Shown in pieces: positions 1 to 9,194 of a stretch of DNA of 64,000 bases; position 1 is the stretch's first letter; each line of letters begins with the position of its first letter. The DNA is from Carnobacteriaceae bacterium zg-C25 (lineage in GTDB: Bacteria; Bacillota; Bacilli; Lactobacillales; Aerococcaceae). Under the pieces are notes generated by a model. That model was not told where the DNA came from, did no database searches, and worked only from the letters and a program-made list of their open reading frames with translations. A program made the position numbers and the translations under genes. The DNA lies in the NCBI GenBank assembly GCA_017945845.1, contig CP072828.1, positions 744,001 through 808,000 on the forward strand, given 5' to 3'.

Positions 1-34
1 AAAAACTTTGAATATCAAAATATACATTTATAAC

Positions 35-65
35 GTAACCCTACCCGATAATCAGGTAGGGTTAC
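35..65 (-). terminator. terminator-like hairpin after tig
   Basis: A perfect 11-bp inverted repeat (GTAACCCTACC / GGTAGGGTTAC) with a 9-nt loop lies just downstream of the tig stop codon. There is no clean U-tract after it, so it is a plausible but imperfect intrinsic terminator. Confidence 0.65.
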
Positions 66-73
66 TAAAATGA

Positions 74-1354
74 TTACGCTTCAACAGCAGATTCAACAAC
101 TAAAGCAACAGCTTTTTTCGTTTTAATATCATTTTCTAACATATCGTTATTTAAAATAGATTTTACTTGTTCAACTGGCATGTTGTATGTTTGTGCTAAT
201 TCGTTGATTTCTGCTTCAATTTCTTCTGGTGTAACAGATAAGTTTTCAGCTTTAACGATTGCTTCTAACACTAAGTTAGTTTTAACGCGTACATCTGCGT
301 CAACTTCCATTTGTTTATGTAAGTCTGCACGTGTTGTACCTGTTAATTGGTAGTATAACTCTTCTGAAATACCTTGACGTTGCATGTCGTTTAAGAAGAA
401 GTCCATTTGACGATGTACTTCAGAATGTACCATTTCATATGGTAATTCACCAATTTCAGCATTTTCAACAGCTAAACGCAATGCTGCATCTTCAATGGCA
501 GATTGTGCTGCTGCATCTTTTTGTTCTTGTAATTCTTGAGTATATTTGTCTTTTAATTCCGCTAAAGTTTCAACACTGTCATCTGCATCTTTTGCAAATT
601 CGTCATCTAAAGCTGGAACTTCTTTTGTTTTCACTTCTTTAACAGACACTTTAAATGTTGCTTGTGCACCTTTTAATTCTTCTGAATGGTATTCTTCTGG
701 GAAAGTTACATTCACTTCAACATCATCACCAGCTTGAGTACCTACTAATTGATCTTCAAATCCTGGAATAAATGAGCCTGAACCTAATTCTAATGAGTGG
801 TTTTCGCCTTTTCCACCAGCAAACGCTACGCCGTCTTTAAAGCCTTCAAAATCAATAACAACAGTATCGCCATTTTCAGCTTTACCCTCTTTAACGACCA
901 TTTCTGCTAATTGTTCTTGTTTTGCTTTTAAGCGTGCTTCAACATCTTCTGTAGAAACTGTACGGTCTTGTTTTGGCACTGTTAAACCTTTATACTCACC
1001 TAATGTAATTTCTGGTTTTAACGTTACAGTTGCTTCAATTACCCATGCTTGACCTTTTTCCATTGATTTGACATCAATTTTTGGTTGCGCTACTGGGAAT
1101 AAACCTAATTCTTCAATGGCATTGTCGTAAGCATCTGGTAAAACGATGTTTAATGCATCTTCATATAACGCTGCTTCACCAAATTGTTTGTTGAAAATCG
1201 CACGAGGCACTTTACCTTTACGGAAACCTGGTACATTTAAGTTTTTTTGAACACGTGCAAACGCTGCATCCAATCCTTTTTTAATTTCTTCTTGAGAGAT
1301 TTCAAATGTTAATAGGCCTTCATTGCCTGTTGTTTTTTCAAATTTTGCGCTCAT
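74..1354 (-). CDS. tig: trigger factor, ribosome-associated chaperone
   Basis: A 426-aa protein of the full family length. It has the N-terminal ribosome-binding domain with the signature GFRKGKVPR at residues 43-51, a central FKBP-type peptidyl-prolyl isomerase domain (about residues 160-245, with [13 protein letters not shown]), and an acidic helical C-terminal chaperone domain. It binds ribosomal protein L23 at the exit tunnel and shields nascent chains in the cytoplasm. A GGAGGAA ribosome binding site precedes the ATG. It appears to be a single-gene unit, with a hairpin downstream. Nothing unusual is seen. Confidence 0.98.
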   Translation of the reverse strand: MSAKFEKTTGNEGLLTFEISQEEIKKGLDAAFARVQKNLNVPGFRKGKVPRAIFNKQFGEAALYEDALNIVLPDAYDNAIEELGLFPVAQPKIDVKSMEKGQAWVIEATVTLKPEITLGEYKGLTVPKQDRTVSTEDVEARLKAKQEQLAEMVVKEGKAENGDTVVIDFEGFKDGVAFAGGKGENHSLELGSGSFIPGFEDQLVGTQAGDDVEVNVTFPEEYHSEELKGAQATFKVSVKEVKTKEVPALDDEFAKDADDSVETLAELKDKYTQELQEQKDAAAQSAIEDAALRLAVENAEIGELPYEMVHSEVHRQMDFFLNDMQRQGISEELYYQLTGTTRADLHKQMEVDADVRVKTNLVLEAIVKAENLSVTPEEIEAEINELAQTYNMPVEQVKSILNNDMLENDIKTKKAVALVVESAVEA

Positions 1355-1420
1355 TCGCTAAATTCCTCCAATAAATAATTCATACCTAAACAGTTTACAC
1401 CATTCTATACGATTAGTAAA

Positions 1421-2290
1421 CTAAAAACCTGTAATATCGTACGTAAAGCAACCGTGTTGACCAATCTCTAGTTGATTTATTCCTTTTTTATTCACCCATT
1501 GCCCGTCGTGCGTTGTTGTATCCGCGATACCTTGCCACGGCTCAACACAAACAAACGGCGCTTGCTTCGGATACGGCGACCAAATGCCAACGTAGGCTGT
1601 TTCATTAAACGTCACACGCACACCGTGATTTTGTTTGTTGTAGACATCAACACTCACTTGTTGTCTGTCCGTTTCAAAAATAACAGCGTCCATTGCAAAC
1701 CAGTCTCTTTCCAAATCAATGTGAGGGTTAATGACCGTTTCGACTGCTCGATCAATGACAAACGGCCCTTCCAATAAATACCGTTTAAATTCGCCTAACC
1801 CATATAGAGCAACGGTAAAATCTTCAAACTGTTCATCATTTAACGTTGTGTTAAATGCCGGATGCGCACCGATTGAATAATACATTTTTTTGTCACCGGT
1901 GTTCAACACATCGTACATCACACGTAGCGTAGAATCGGTTAAAACATACGTGCAAACCAATTCAAAATCAAATGGGTACATCTTTTTCGTTTCGTCATCA
2001 CTCACCAATTTAAAAGTCAGTGTCGTTTCGGTACGTTCCGTCAGTTCGAACGCTTTATCTCGTGCAAAACCATGTTGCGTAAGATGATACGCATTGCCAT
2101 CAAATGTGTAAGTGTCTTCTTTCAATCGACCAACATTTGGAAAAAGAACGGGCGAACGTCTTGCCCAATACTCTGGATTACCTTGCCACACGTATTCAAG
2201 CGCTAACGGTTTATTATAAAAACTTTGCAATTCTGCTCCATGCTCACTCACCACAACGCGCATGATGTTGTTTTCTAAAATATGGTTCAT
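1421..2290 (-). CDS. aldose 1-epimerase (mutarotase-like) family protein
   Basis: A 289-aa protein of the aldose 1-epimerase superfamily, LacX/YeaD-like. The region WARRSPVLFPNVGRL and the later GAHPAFN segment fit the sugar-binding galactose-mutarotase fold. Family members interconvert anomers of hexoses or hexose phosphates in the cytoplasm; the substrate cannot be told here. I start it at the ATG at 2290 because GGAGGAG lies 4 bases upstream. A longer frame from 2308 would place that ribosome binding site inside the coding region. It follows hslU by 25 bases on the same strand and may be its last co-transcribed gene. Confidence 0.85.
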   Translation of the reverse strand: MNHILENNIMRVVVSEHGAELQSFYNKPLALEYVWQGNPEYWARRSPVLFPNVGRLKEDTYTFDGNAYHLTQHGFARDKAFELTERTETTLTFKLVSDDETKKMYPFDFELVCTYVLTDSTLRVMYDVLNTGDKKMYYSIGAHPAFNTTLNDEQFEDFTVALYGLGEFKRYLLEGPFVIDRAVETVINPHIDLERDWFAMDAVIFETDRQQVSVDVYNKQNHGVRVTFNETAYVGIWSPYPKQAPFVCVEPWQGIADTTTHDGQWVNKKGINQLEIGQHGCFTYDITGF

Positions 2291-2315
2291 TTTGCTCCTC
2301 CGATTCACTCATTCA

Positions 2316-3713
2316 TTACAAAATATAGTGTTTTAACTTGTCATCTTTGACCACTTTACCAACTTTTTCTTCAACATAGGCTTGTGTAATTGTCACTTGT
2401 GCGCCAAACATATCGGCTGATTCAAATAATAAATCTTCCAATAATTTTTCAAGAATAGTATGTAAACGTCTAGCACCAATATTATCCGTTTCTTCGTTTA
2501 ATTCAAACGCATGACGCGCAATTGTTTCAATCGCTTCTTGTGTAAAAATGACTTCCACACCTTCTACCGCCAATAAAGCCGTATATTGCTTAATTAAAGA
2601 ATTGTTTGGCTCTTTTAAAATACGCTCAAAATCTTCTTTTGTTAAATCTTCTAATTCGACACGAATTGGAAAACGTCCTTGTAATTCCGGAATTAAATCG
2701 GATGGTTTAGATAAATGAAATGCCCCTGACCCAATGAATAAAATATGATCCGTTTTGATTGGTCCATATTTTGTGGATACTTGCGAACCTTCAACAATCG
2801 GTAAAATATCACGTTGTACACCTTCACGAGACACTTGCCCTGCTTGATTGTTTTTAGAGGTAATTTTATCAATTTCATCAATAAAAATAATCCCTGTATT
2901 TTGCGCTAACTCAATTGCTTGTGAATGTATATCGTCTTTATTAATTAATGTTTCTGAAATATCATCAATCAATAATTCTTTAGCTTCTTTCACGCTTAAT
3001 GTCCGTTTAATTTGTTTACGTGGACGCATTGAACCAAGCATATCTTGCATGGCGGACAATTGTTCCATTGCAGGTCCACCACCATATACTGCTTTTTCAC
3101 GTTCATTTACTTTTATCGTCACTTCTTTATCGTCAAGTAAACCTTGAGCAATTTGTTTTTCTAAAATACGTCTATCTGCGGCTAACTCTGCTGAAACTTC
3201 TTCCTCTTCTTCCTGTTGCGGCGCTTCAACACCCATACCTTTAAACATTTGTGATAAGGCATCTAATTGTGCATTCGCTTTTTTTCTAAAAATCCCCGGT
3301 TTTAACGCTGCAGCAAGACGGGAAATGGCTTGTTTTTCAGCTTGTGCATAGACAAAAGATTTTTGTTTTTTCGTCACTAACTGTACCGCATTATCGACTA
3401 AATCTCGCACCATTGACTCTACGTCACGTCCGACATAACCAACTTCTGTAAATTTTGTTGCTTCAACTTTGACAAAAGGAGCATCTACTAACGTCGCTAA
3501 ACGACGCGCAATTTCCGTTTTACCAACACCCGTTGAGCCAATCATGAGTAAATTTTTAGGCGTCACATCACGTTGCATGCTTTCATCTAATTTCATGCGA
3601 CGGTAACGATTACGTAACGCAACGGCAACCGATTTTTTAGCTTGTTGTTGCCCTACAATGTATTGATCTAATTCCAAGACAATTTGTTTTGGTGTTTTTT
3701 CAAGTAGTGTCAT
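2316..3713 (-). CDS. hslU: HslU, ATPase subunit of the HslUV protease
   Basis: A 465-aa AAA+ unfoldase. The Walker A motif GSTGVGKT is at residues 59-66, Walker B is IIFIDEID, and the arginine-containing C-terminal sensor 2 region (GARRLHTILEKLLEDL) is present. The middle holds the charged I-domain that selects substrates. HslU hexamers unfold proteins and feed them to HslV. The ATG at 3713 follows GGAGA and is separated from the hslV stop by one base, so the two genes are translationally linked. A TTG 12 bases upstream is less likely because it overlaps the ribosome binding site. Confidence 0.97.
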   Translation of the reverse strand: MTLLEKTPKQIVLELDQYIVGQQQAKKSVAVALRNRYRRMKLDESMQRDVTPKNLLMIGSTGVGKTEIARRLATLVDAPFVKVEATKFTEVGYVGRDVESMVRDLVDNAVQLVTKKQKSFVYAQAEKQAISRLAAALKPGIFRKKANAQLDALSQMFKGMGVEAPQQEEEEEVSAELAADRRILEKQIAQGLLDDKEVTIKVNEREKAVYGGGPAMEQLSAMQDMLGSMRPRKQIKRTLSVKEAKELLIDDISETLINKDDIHSQAIELAQNTGIIFIDEIDKITSKNNQAGQVSREGVQRDILPIVEGSQVSTKYGPIKTDHILFIGSGAFHLSKPSDLIPELQGRFPIRVELEDLTKEDFERILKEPNNSLIKQYTALLAVEGVEVIFTQEAIETIARHAFELNEETDNIGARRLHTILEKLLEDLLFESADMFGAQVTITQAYVEEKVGKVVKDDKLKHYIL

Positions 3714-3714
3714 A

Positions 3715-4245
3715 TTATTCTCCAATCGCTTCTACAATAATATTATCATTTGTAAAGACATCTATTTCAGATGCAATTTTTAAACTTTCGTAGGCAATTT
3801 GTTGCGCACTCAATGCATTATCCACGCGCATTAAACCACGTGCCGCTGCTAAGGCAAAATTACCACCCGAACCAATGGTTAAAACACCGTCATCTGGTTC
3901 AATAATTTCTCCCGTTCCAGATACGAGTAGCATTTGTTCTTTATTCATGACAATGAGTAACGCTTCTAACTTTTGTAACATGCGATCTGAACGCCAAGAT
4001 TTTGCCAATTCAATGGCGGCACGTTGCAAATTACCTTTATACTGATTGAGCTTATCTTCAAATAATTCTTCTAATGTAATAGCATCGGCTACTGAACCGG
4101 CAAAACCAACAATGACCTCATCATTGTAGAGACGTCTAATTTTTTTAGCGCTCCCTTTCATAATCACACTTTGTCCCATAGTGACTTGTCCATCACCTGC
4201 CATGGCAAATTGATTCCCTTTTTTTACTGCACATATTGTTGTCAT
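3715..4245 (-). CDS. hslV: HslV, peptidase subunit of the HslUV protease
   Basis: A 176-aa proteasome-beta-like peptidase. After removal of Met1 the N-terminal Thr2 of MTTICAVKK is the expected nucleophile. The conserved blocks AGDGQVTMG and [10 protein letters not shown] follow. The dodecamer docks with HslU to form the ATP-dependent protease. AAGGAG lies just upstream of the ATG and overlaps the end of xerC. The order xerC-hslV-hslU matches the codV/clpQ/clpY operon of Firmicutes, but no codY follows here. Confidence 0.97.
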   Translation of the reverse strand: MTTICAVKKGNQFAMAGDGQVTMGQSVIMKGSAKKIRRLYNDEVIVGFAGSVADAITLEELFEDKLNQYKGNLQRAAIELAKSWRSDRMLQKLEALLIVMNKEQMLLVSGTGEIIEPDDGVLTIGSGGNFALAAARGLMRVDNALSAQQIAYESLKIASEIDVFTNDNIIVEAIGE

Positions 4246-4248
4246 AAT

Positions 4249-5148
4249 TTACTCCTTTTTCTTTCGTGATCGTGGATGATGCATCATATATTCACGATAT
4301 AAATTATCTTTTGTGACGTGTGTATACACTTCAGTTGCTTTTAAACTGTCATGCCCTAATAATTCTTGAATAACCCGAATATCTGCACCATTATTTAATA
4401 AATGCGTTGCAAAACTATGGCGCAATTTATGCGGATGAATATCAAACGTTAAACTACTTTTTTTAATGATTTGATTTAAGATGTACGCGACACCAACACT
4501 TGTTAGCGGATCGCCTAAATGATTCACAAACAGTATATCGTGTTCTTTTGATTGCATTAACGCTCCACGCGCTTCGTCCAAATACACCGATAAATAGTGT
4601 TGCGCGACATCACCAAAAGGCACATACCGCACTTTGCCACCTTTACCCACAACGCGTATGAGTTGCGCATGATGATCGATATCATTCACACTCACGCCGA
4701 TACACTCACTCACACGTAATCCGCAACTATACAAAAGTTCAATTAGTGCCACATTGCGTTTATCGAGTGGTGTTGTCCCAATCGCCGATTGTATAATCAT
4801 GTTCATTTCAGAGGGGTAATAAAATTTAGGCAATCTTTTTTCCCTTTTTTTATATGAAATGCTTCTAAATGGATTGTCTTGACAATAATCATTTGTCACT
4901 AAATATTGAAAAAAAACACGTGCACTGGACAATAGTCGTGAAATGGTGTTTTTACTATACCCACATTCATTCAAATACCCTAAATAAAACCGCGCCTGAT
5001 GAAAAGTCAATTGCGTAACATCGGTTACACCTTGTGACGATAAATAACTGAACAACTTATCGATATCACGAGCGTACGCGTCAATAGTCGCCTGTGAATA
5101 AAACTTTTCATGCGCTAGTTGATTTAAAAAAGCCGTCTTTACATCCAT
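4249..5148 (-). CDS. xerC: tyrosine recombinase XerC
   Basis: A 299-aa tyrosine recombinase with an N-terminal SAM-like DNA-binding domain and a C-terminal catalytic domain. The catalytic set is visible: Arg in LLYSCGLRVSE, Lys in GKGGKVRYV, HKLRHSFATHLL, LLGHDSLKATEVYTH with the nucleophile Tyr. With XerD it resolves chromosome dimers at dif. The ATG at 5148 follows GGAGG by 6 bases; an in-frame TTG at 5154 has no proper spacing. It leads the hslVU operon and is divergent from yidC. Its place upstream of hslV favours XerC over a phage integrase. Confidence 0.93.
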   Translation of the reverse strand: MDVKTAFLNQLAHEKFYSQATIDAYARDIDKLFSYLSSQGVTDVTQLTFHQARFYLGYLNECGYSKNTISRLLSSARVFFQYLVTNDYCQDNPFRSISYKKREKRLPKFYYPSEMNMIIQSAIGTTPLDKRNVALIELLYSCGLRVSECIGVSVNDIDHHAQLIRVVGKGGKVRYVPFGDVAQHYLSVYLDEARGALMQSKEHDILFVNHLGDPLTSVGVAYILNQIIKKSSLTFDIHPHKLRHSFATHLLNNGADIRVIQELLGHDSLKATEVYTHVTKDNLYREYMMHHPRSRKKKE

Positions 5149-5225
5149 AAGCAACCTCCATCACCTATTATACGTTTTTTCAAAAAACATTCAATTTAAT
5201 AACATTTCCTATCTGTATAGAATAT

Positions 5226-5233
5226 GATATAAT
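5226..5233 (+). promoter_or_regulatory. extended -10 promoter for yidC
   Basis: The sequence TGATATAAT is an extended -10 element (TGN followed by TATAAT at 5228-5233), 31 bases ahead of the yidC ATG. A good -35 is not obvious. Confidence 0.65.
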
Positions 5234-5263
5234 GATTTAAAATTTTGTTTAAAAGGAAGCTAT

Positions 5264-6175
5264 ATGAAAAATAAATCGATTCAAAAATTAACGCTATTTA
5301 CAACGCTGTTATTACTACTTTCGGGATGTGTGTCACGAACAGCAAACGGAGAACCAACCGGTTGGGTGTGGGATTTATTAGGAAAACCAATGGAATCTAT
5401 CATCATTTGGTTTGCACAACTTTTCGGTGGGCAAGCCGGTAGCTACGGATTGGGTATCATCATGGTAACCATTATCGTACGTATAATCATTACACCATTA
5501 AACTTACAAATGACACGTGCTACAACTGAAAACAGTGAAAAAACAACGTATATTAAACCCGCAATGGACGAAATAAATGACCGTTTAAAAAATGCACAAT
5601 CTCTTGAAGAACGTAATGCCGTTCAAATGGAAATGATGGCATTGCAACGTGCAGCCGGCATTAAATTAATTTCAGCAGGTGGTTGTTTACCAATCTTTGT
5701 ACAAATTCCAATTTTCTCTGCATTATATTTTGCGACGATTTCATCAAACGCCATTCGTTCAGATGTCTTCATGGGCATTTCATTAGACGTACCAAGTATG
5801 CTATTAACGATTCTATCGGCAGGTGCGTATTTGATTCAAGGTCTACTCACACAAATTGGTATGACACCTGAACAAAAACAAATGAACCGTACAATGATTT
5901 TGATTACACCAATCATGCAACTTGTGTTTGCATCAAGCGTTCCAGCCGGAGCGGCTTTATATTGGGTAATCGGTGGTATTGTGAGTTGCTTTACAACGTT
6001 ATACACGAATTTAGTACAAAAACCACGTATTAAAGAACAAGTTGCAGAATACATGGCACAAAATCCAATCACATTACCAAAACGTAAAGACATCACACCA
6101 AACAAAACATCTGAAACGGTACCTGCTCCAATCACAAACGGACAACGCCGTAACGAAGGCAAACAAAGACGATAA
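5264..6175 (+). CDS. yidC: YidC/SpoIIIJ-type membrane protein insertase (lipoprotein)
   Basis: A 303-aa Oxa1/YidC-family insertase. The N-terminus is a lipoprotein signal peptide ending in LLSGC, giving lipidated Cys22. Five membrane segments follow, and the hydrophilic-groove arginine of the family is seen in IIVRIIITPLNLQ. The basic C-terminal tail (NGQRRNEGKQRR) suits ribosome binding. It inserts membrane proteins with or without SecYEG. AAGGAAGC precedes the ATG. This is one of usually two YidC paralogues in Lactobacillales; rnpA and rpmH, common neighbours of one paralogue, are absent here. Confidence 0.95.
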   Translation: MKNKSIQKLTLFTTLLLLLSGCVSRTANGEPTGWVWDLLGKPMESIIIWFAQLFGGQAGSYGLGIIMVTIIVRIIITPLNLQMTRATTENSEKTTYIKPAMDEINDRLKNAQSLEERNAVQMEMMALQRAAGIKLISAGGCLPIFVQIPIFSALYFATISSNAIRSDVFMGISLDVPSMLLTILSAGAYLIQGLLTQIGMTPEQKQMNRTMILITPIMQLVFASSVPAGAALYWVIGGIVSCFTTLYTNLVQKPRIKEQVAEYMAQNPITLPKRKDITPNKTSETVPAPITNGQRRNEGKQRR

Positions 6176-6192
6176 TTTAAACGAACAAAAAG

Positions 6193-6219
6193 CGACCGCT
6201 AAATAAACGGTCGTTTTTT
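6193..6219 (+). terminator. intrinsic terminator after yidC
   Basis: Stem CGACCG (6193-6198) with CGGTCG (6208-6213), 9-nt loop, followed by six T. It is a classic rho-independent terminator. Confidence 0.85.
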
Positions 6220-6253
6220 GTCTCTATATCAAATAGAGTTGATAGCTCATAAA

Positions 6254-6289
6254 GGTAGTGATTTAACAGATGTTAAGTCACTATCTTTT
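6254..6289 (+). terminator. 14-bp terminator-like hairpin
   Basis: Arms GGTAGTGATTTAAC (6254-6267) and GTTAAGTCACTATC (6272-6285) pair over 14 bp with two G-U pairs and a 4-nt loop, followed by TTTT. It stands directly in front of the larger cloverleaf element at 6291-6400. It could be a second terminator for yidC or part of a composite repeat. Confidence 0.5.
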
Positions 6290-6290
6290 C

Positions 6291-6400
6291 ATTTTAAGTC
6301 ACAAAGTGATGTACAGCTCACCGAAATGTATGCGATACATTTCTCTTCCCCTACGTTGTGCGGGGAAGGAGCTATTCGTACGTCACTTTTGACTTAAAAT
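6291..6400. repeat. 110-nt cloverleaf-like inverted repeat element
   Basis: The outer arms run from 6291 (ATTTTAAGTCACAAAG, then TGATGTAC) and pair with 6370-6400. The match is nearly complete for about 29 bp apart from small bulges. Inside are two further hairpins: AAATGTAT / ATACATTT (6324-6342, 3-nt loop) and CTTCCCC / GGGGAAG (6345-6368). Together they would fold as a three-way junction on either strand. No coding sequence crosses it. It may be a small mobile repeat of the BOX/MITE kind, a structured RNA, or the left border of the restriction-modification insertion. I do not recognise a named family. Confidence 0.6.
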
Positions 6401-6554
6401 ATTAAGCACCTAGTGAAGAGATGGTACCATATAGAAAAATTGCTTTTTTGTATACATGAAATTATGGTTGGTGGCTTATGCCACCAACCATAAACATTGT
6501 TACACAATCATTTAATTTTAATATACATTTTTTATTTTCTGCTCACATTGTCTA
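6401..6554. other. intergenic stretch with a 13-bp hairpin
   Basis: No gene is seen. The stretch contains a 10-bp palindrome ATGGTACCAT (6421-6430) and a perfect 13-bp hairpin, TATGGTTGGTGGC / GCCACCAACCATA (6463-6492, 4-nt loop), between the res stop codon and the cloverleaf element. The hairpin lacks a U-tract on both strands but may still stop or stabilise the mod-res transcript. Confidence 0.5.
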
Positions 6555-9191
6555 TTAAAGTGCCCGTAATGCTACCTTAATCTCATCCTTACTTACCATC
6601 TCATTGAAAAACGGCAAGCCGACAATGCGATAACGGTCATCATCCACCAGCGTTCTTGCCTCGTCTCGCTCAGAAATTTGACGCAAAAATTCCTGTTTCC
6701 AACCCTCCTTGCCATTCTTGAAAGTGTTATTCGCATCCAAGAATTGACTACCTTTCGGCTCAATGAAAATTTGCCAAGAAACATTGCCAGTCTTCTTATC
6801 ATTGGCAAACAAGAGGAAGTCCGGCTCAAAAGCTTGCCCTTTATCAAAACTGTAAATCCGCACAGCTTTTTCATTTCGAAGCAAGTAAATATCCGTCCAT
6901 TTTTCTTCAAGTTCCGTCATTAAATCCTTCACCAAACGAACGAGAAGTTTTTCTTCACTTGTACCAAAGTTATCATCATAAGCGTACCAGTCCAGATTAT
7001 CCAAGTTTTCGAAATATTGGGTTTCAGCTGAATTTTTTTGCGACACACCAAACTCTGCCTGACTGTTGTGATGAACAGTGTATTTCCGCAAAATATTATC
7101 TTCAAACAAGTCTTTAATTTTATACTGTTCGAATGTTTCTGAACCAAAGAAATGCTCTTCCGTCGCAATCAAATCTTTTTCAATATGATGAAGTAGTTTT
7201 TCCGTGATGTAAAGTTTGTCATCTGGTGTCAAATCATTGACTAAGTGATATTGAGACTCCACTCGCATATCAATATCTGAAAGCATATCGATAAATCCAG
7301 AGACACTCGATAATCCTACAAAAGTCTTTTGAAGATGATCAAAAGAAAACTTTTTGTTGCGATTGATGGCAGTTCTAACAATATGATTGCCGATGATTTC
7401 GCCAAATTTGAAGGTAAGAACTTCTAAACTTTCCGAAACGTAAGTTGCCTCATCAAAAGCCTCAATATCTCGTACGCCATGAGTTAAGAGTTTCACTTCA
7501 AAAGATTTCGGAATGAAATTCGTATCAAACAAACTGCCTTGACGTTGTTCAAGAAATTGTTCATATGAGAGACGTTTGTTCATCCAGACGACGCCATCGG
7601 TGTAAGTTCGCGTCTTTTTGAAAGATTCTTTGAGTTTCAACGTGTGTTCTACTAAATTTTGGTCATCGAAAATACCAGACTCACGCAAAACTTGCTTGAG
7701 CTCTGAAATATAACGAGGATTATTCGCAGAATGATAATGTAATTGCTCGATAACACGGAGTTCGTTATTCTCATTATCGTCAAACTTACGAATATATTTT
7801 TCCTCCAAATTATCACCAATCACAAAAGGATAATAGCGAGCACCACGTCCAATCAACTGTTTCTCGGTGTTGGTGGTTTTTCCGGCAACAAAGCCGTTTT
7901 TTGTCGTTTTACCATCACGAATGTCATAAAGACGGACAATATCAAACAAATTGAGAACGTCCCAACCTTCATTGAGCATATCCACAGCGAAAATCGCACG
8001 GATTTCATTTGCAGGCTGTTCCAAGGTGTTGAGGAGATGAAGACTATCTTTATGCTTATTCTTTCCGTCAACTAAAAGTAGGCGTTCTTTCCGAAAATCC
8101 TCTTGAAGTTCTGCCACTAAATCACTATCTGAAATATCCGCTTTTTCAAAATAAGAGAATGCCTTTTTTAAAATACTGGATTTTTCGTCTATTTCTGAAA
8201 CAAGATTACGCTGTGCTTGAATATCTTCAGGCGTAAGGTTATCCAGCAAACCTAAAAATGCATCCAGATTTTCTTGACTCTCGGCAATTTGCTGTGACTT
8301 GAACATGACCAAAGGTTTTAGGTTGATACCGTTTTTCAGAGCAATTTTCTTACGGTACTGGCTGATAAGGATAGCTTGAAGCATGCGATTGTTCACTTCG
8401 CCATCCACCAAGTGAAAGAGAACGTCTTTCGAATACTTGTCCAGTCGAAATTCTTTCAAGTCGTACTTGAAGAGGAGAGATTTTTCGTACTTTTGTGCCA
8501 ACGTTGGATTGGTCAAGTCAATGGTTGCCGTAAATTCAAAGATACTCGATTTTTTGGAGGTCTTTTGAATCGCTTCAATCGTACTTGTCCAGCTCGTGTT
8601 ATCATCTTTTTCTGACTTGCTCAAACCTGCATTCAAGTGGTGGGCTTCATCCGCCAACATGACGACAGAAATATCCTTAAATTGTTCGTAAGACAAGCGA
8701 TTTTCTCGTGGCGTATTGAGGTCTTGATGCAGTTTCTGAATGGTAGTAAAAACAATATTGATACTGTCATCTCGACTATCTGAAAAATCCGTCACTTCAC
8801 GCACTGTCACGATTTGTCCGTCCATGACAATCTTTTCTGCAAAAAGATATTTTCCAGAAGTACTCTCCAAAAAATTATCCTTGGTTTTCGTCAGAATATT
8901 ATCGTTGTTGACAAAGAAAATAAAGTTTCGCTCGCCTTGATGATACTTTTCCAAAATGACTGACGCCATTAACAGTGTTTTCCCTGAACCAGTCGCCATG
9001 TTGTAGAGGACTTGCTCTGGAATAGCACGATTTTTATCGGTTTTATAGTATAAATACCGTCCAAGTGCTTCCTCTTGGTAAGGTCGTAAAGCATATTTTA
9101 AATTTTTTGTGATGTAGTCAGGTAAATCTGCTCGAAAATTCTTAAAGCCAGACCGACTGACCGTGTCATAGGTTTCGTAAATAAAAGGCAT
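6555..9191 (-). CDS. res: type III restriction enzyme, Res subunit
   Basis: An 878-aa superfamily 2 helicase-nuclease. Walker A is ATGSGKT at residues 66-72 and the DEAH box is ADEAHHL at 181-184. Helicase motif VI (QLIGRGARYYPF) lies mid-protein. A C-terminal PD-(D/E)XK nuclease is seen as EPDFLLF at about 789 and IFIEPKG at about 810. With Mod it cleaves DNA that carries unmodified, inversely oriented recognition sites, after ATP hydrolysis. The ATG lies 3 bases after the mod stop, and its ribosome binding site GGAAAGGA is inside the end of mod. The frame is intact, so the enzyme is probably active. Confidence 0.95.
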   Translation of the reverse strand: MPFIYETYDTVSRSGFKNFRADLPDYITKNLKYALRPYQEEALGRYLYYKTDKNRAIPEQVLYNMATGSGKTLLMASVILEKYHQGERNFIFFVNNDNILTKTKDNFLESTSGKYLFAEKIVMDGQIVTVREVTDFSDSRDDSINIVFTTIQKLHQDLNTPRENRLSYEQFKDISVVMLADEAHHLNAGLSKSEKDDNTSWTSTIEAIQKTSKKSSIFEFTATIDLTNPTLAQKYEKSLLFKYDLKEFRLDKYSKDVLFHLVDGEVNNRMLQAILISQYRKKIALKNGINLKPLVMFKSQQIAESQENLDAFLGLLDNLTPEDIQAQRNLVSEIDEKSSILKKAFSYFEKADISDSDLVAELQEDFRKERLLLVDGKNKHKDSLHLLNTLEQPANEIRAIFAVDMLNEGWDVLNLFDIVRLYDIRDGKTTKNGFVAGKTTNTEKQLIGRGARYYPFVIGDNLEEKYIRKFDDNENNELRVIEQLHYHSANNPRYISELKQVLRESGIFDDQNLVEHTLKLKESFKKTRTYTDGVVWMNKRLSYEQFLEQRQGSLFDTNFIPKSFEVKLLTHGVRDIEAFDEATYVSESLEVLTFKFGEIIGNHIVRTAINRNKKFSFDHLQKTFVGLSSVSGFIDMLSDIDMRVESQYHLVNDLTPDDKLYITEKLLHHIEKDLIATEEHFFGSETFEQYKIKDLFEDNILRKYTVHHNSQAEFGVSQKNSAETQYFENLDNLDWYAYDDNFGTSEEKLLVRLVKDLMTELEEKWTDIYLLRNEKAVRIYSFDKGQAFEPDFLLFANDKKTGNVSWQIFIEPKGSQFLDANNTFKNGKEGWKQEFLRQISERDEARTLVDDDRYRIVGLPFFNEMVSKDEIKVALRAL

Positions 9192-9194
9192 AAC

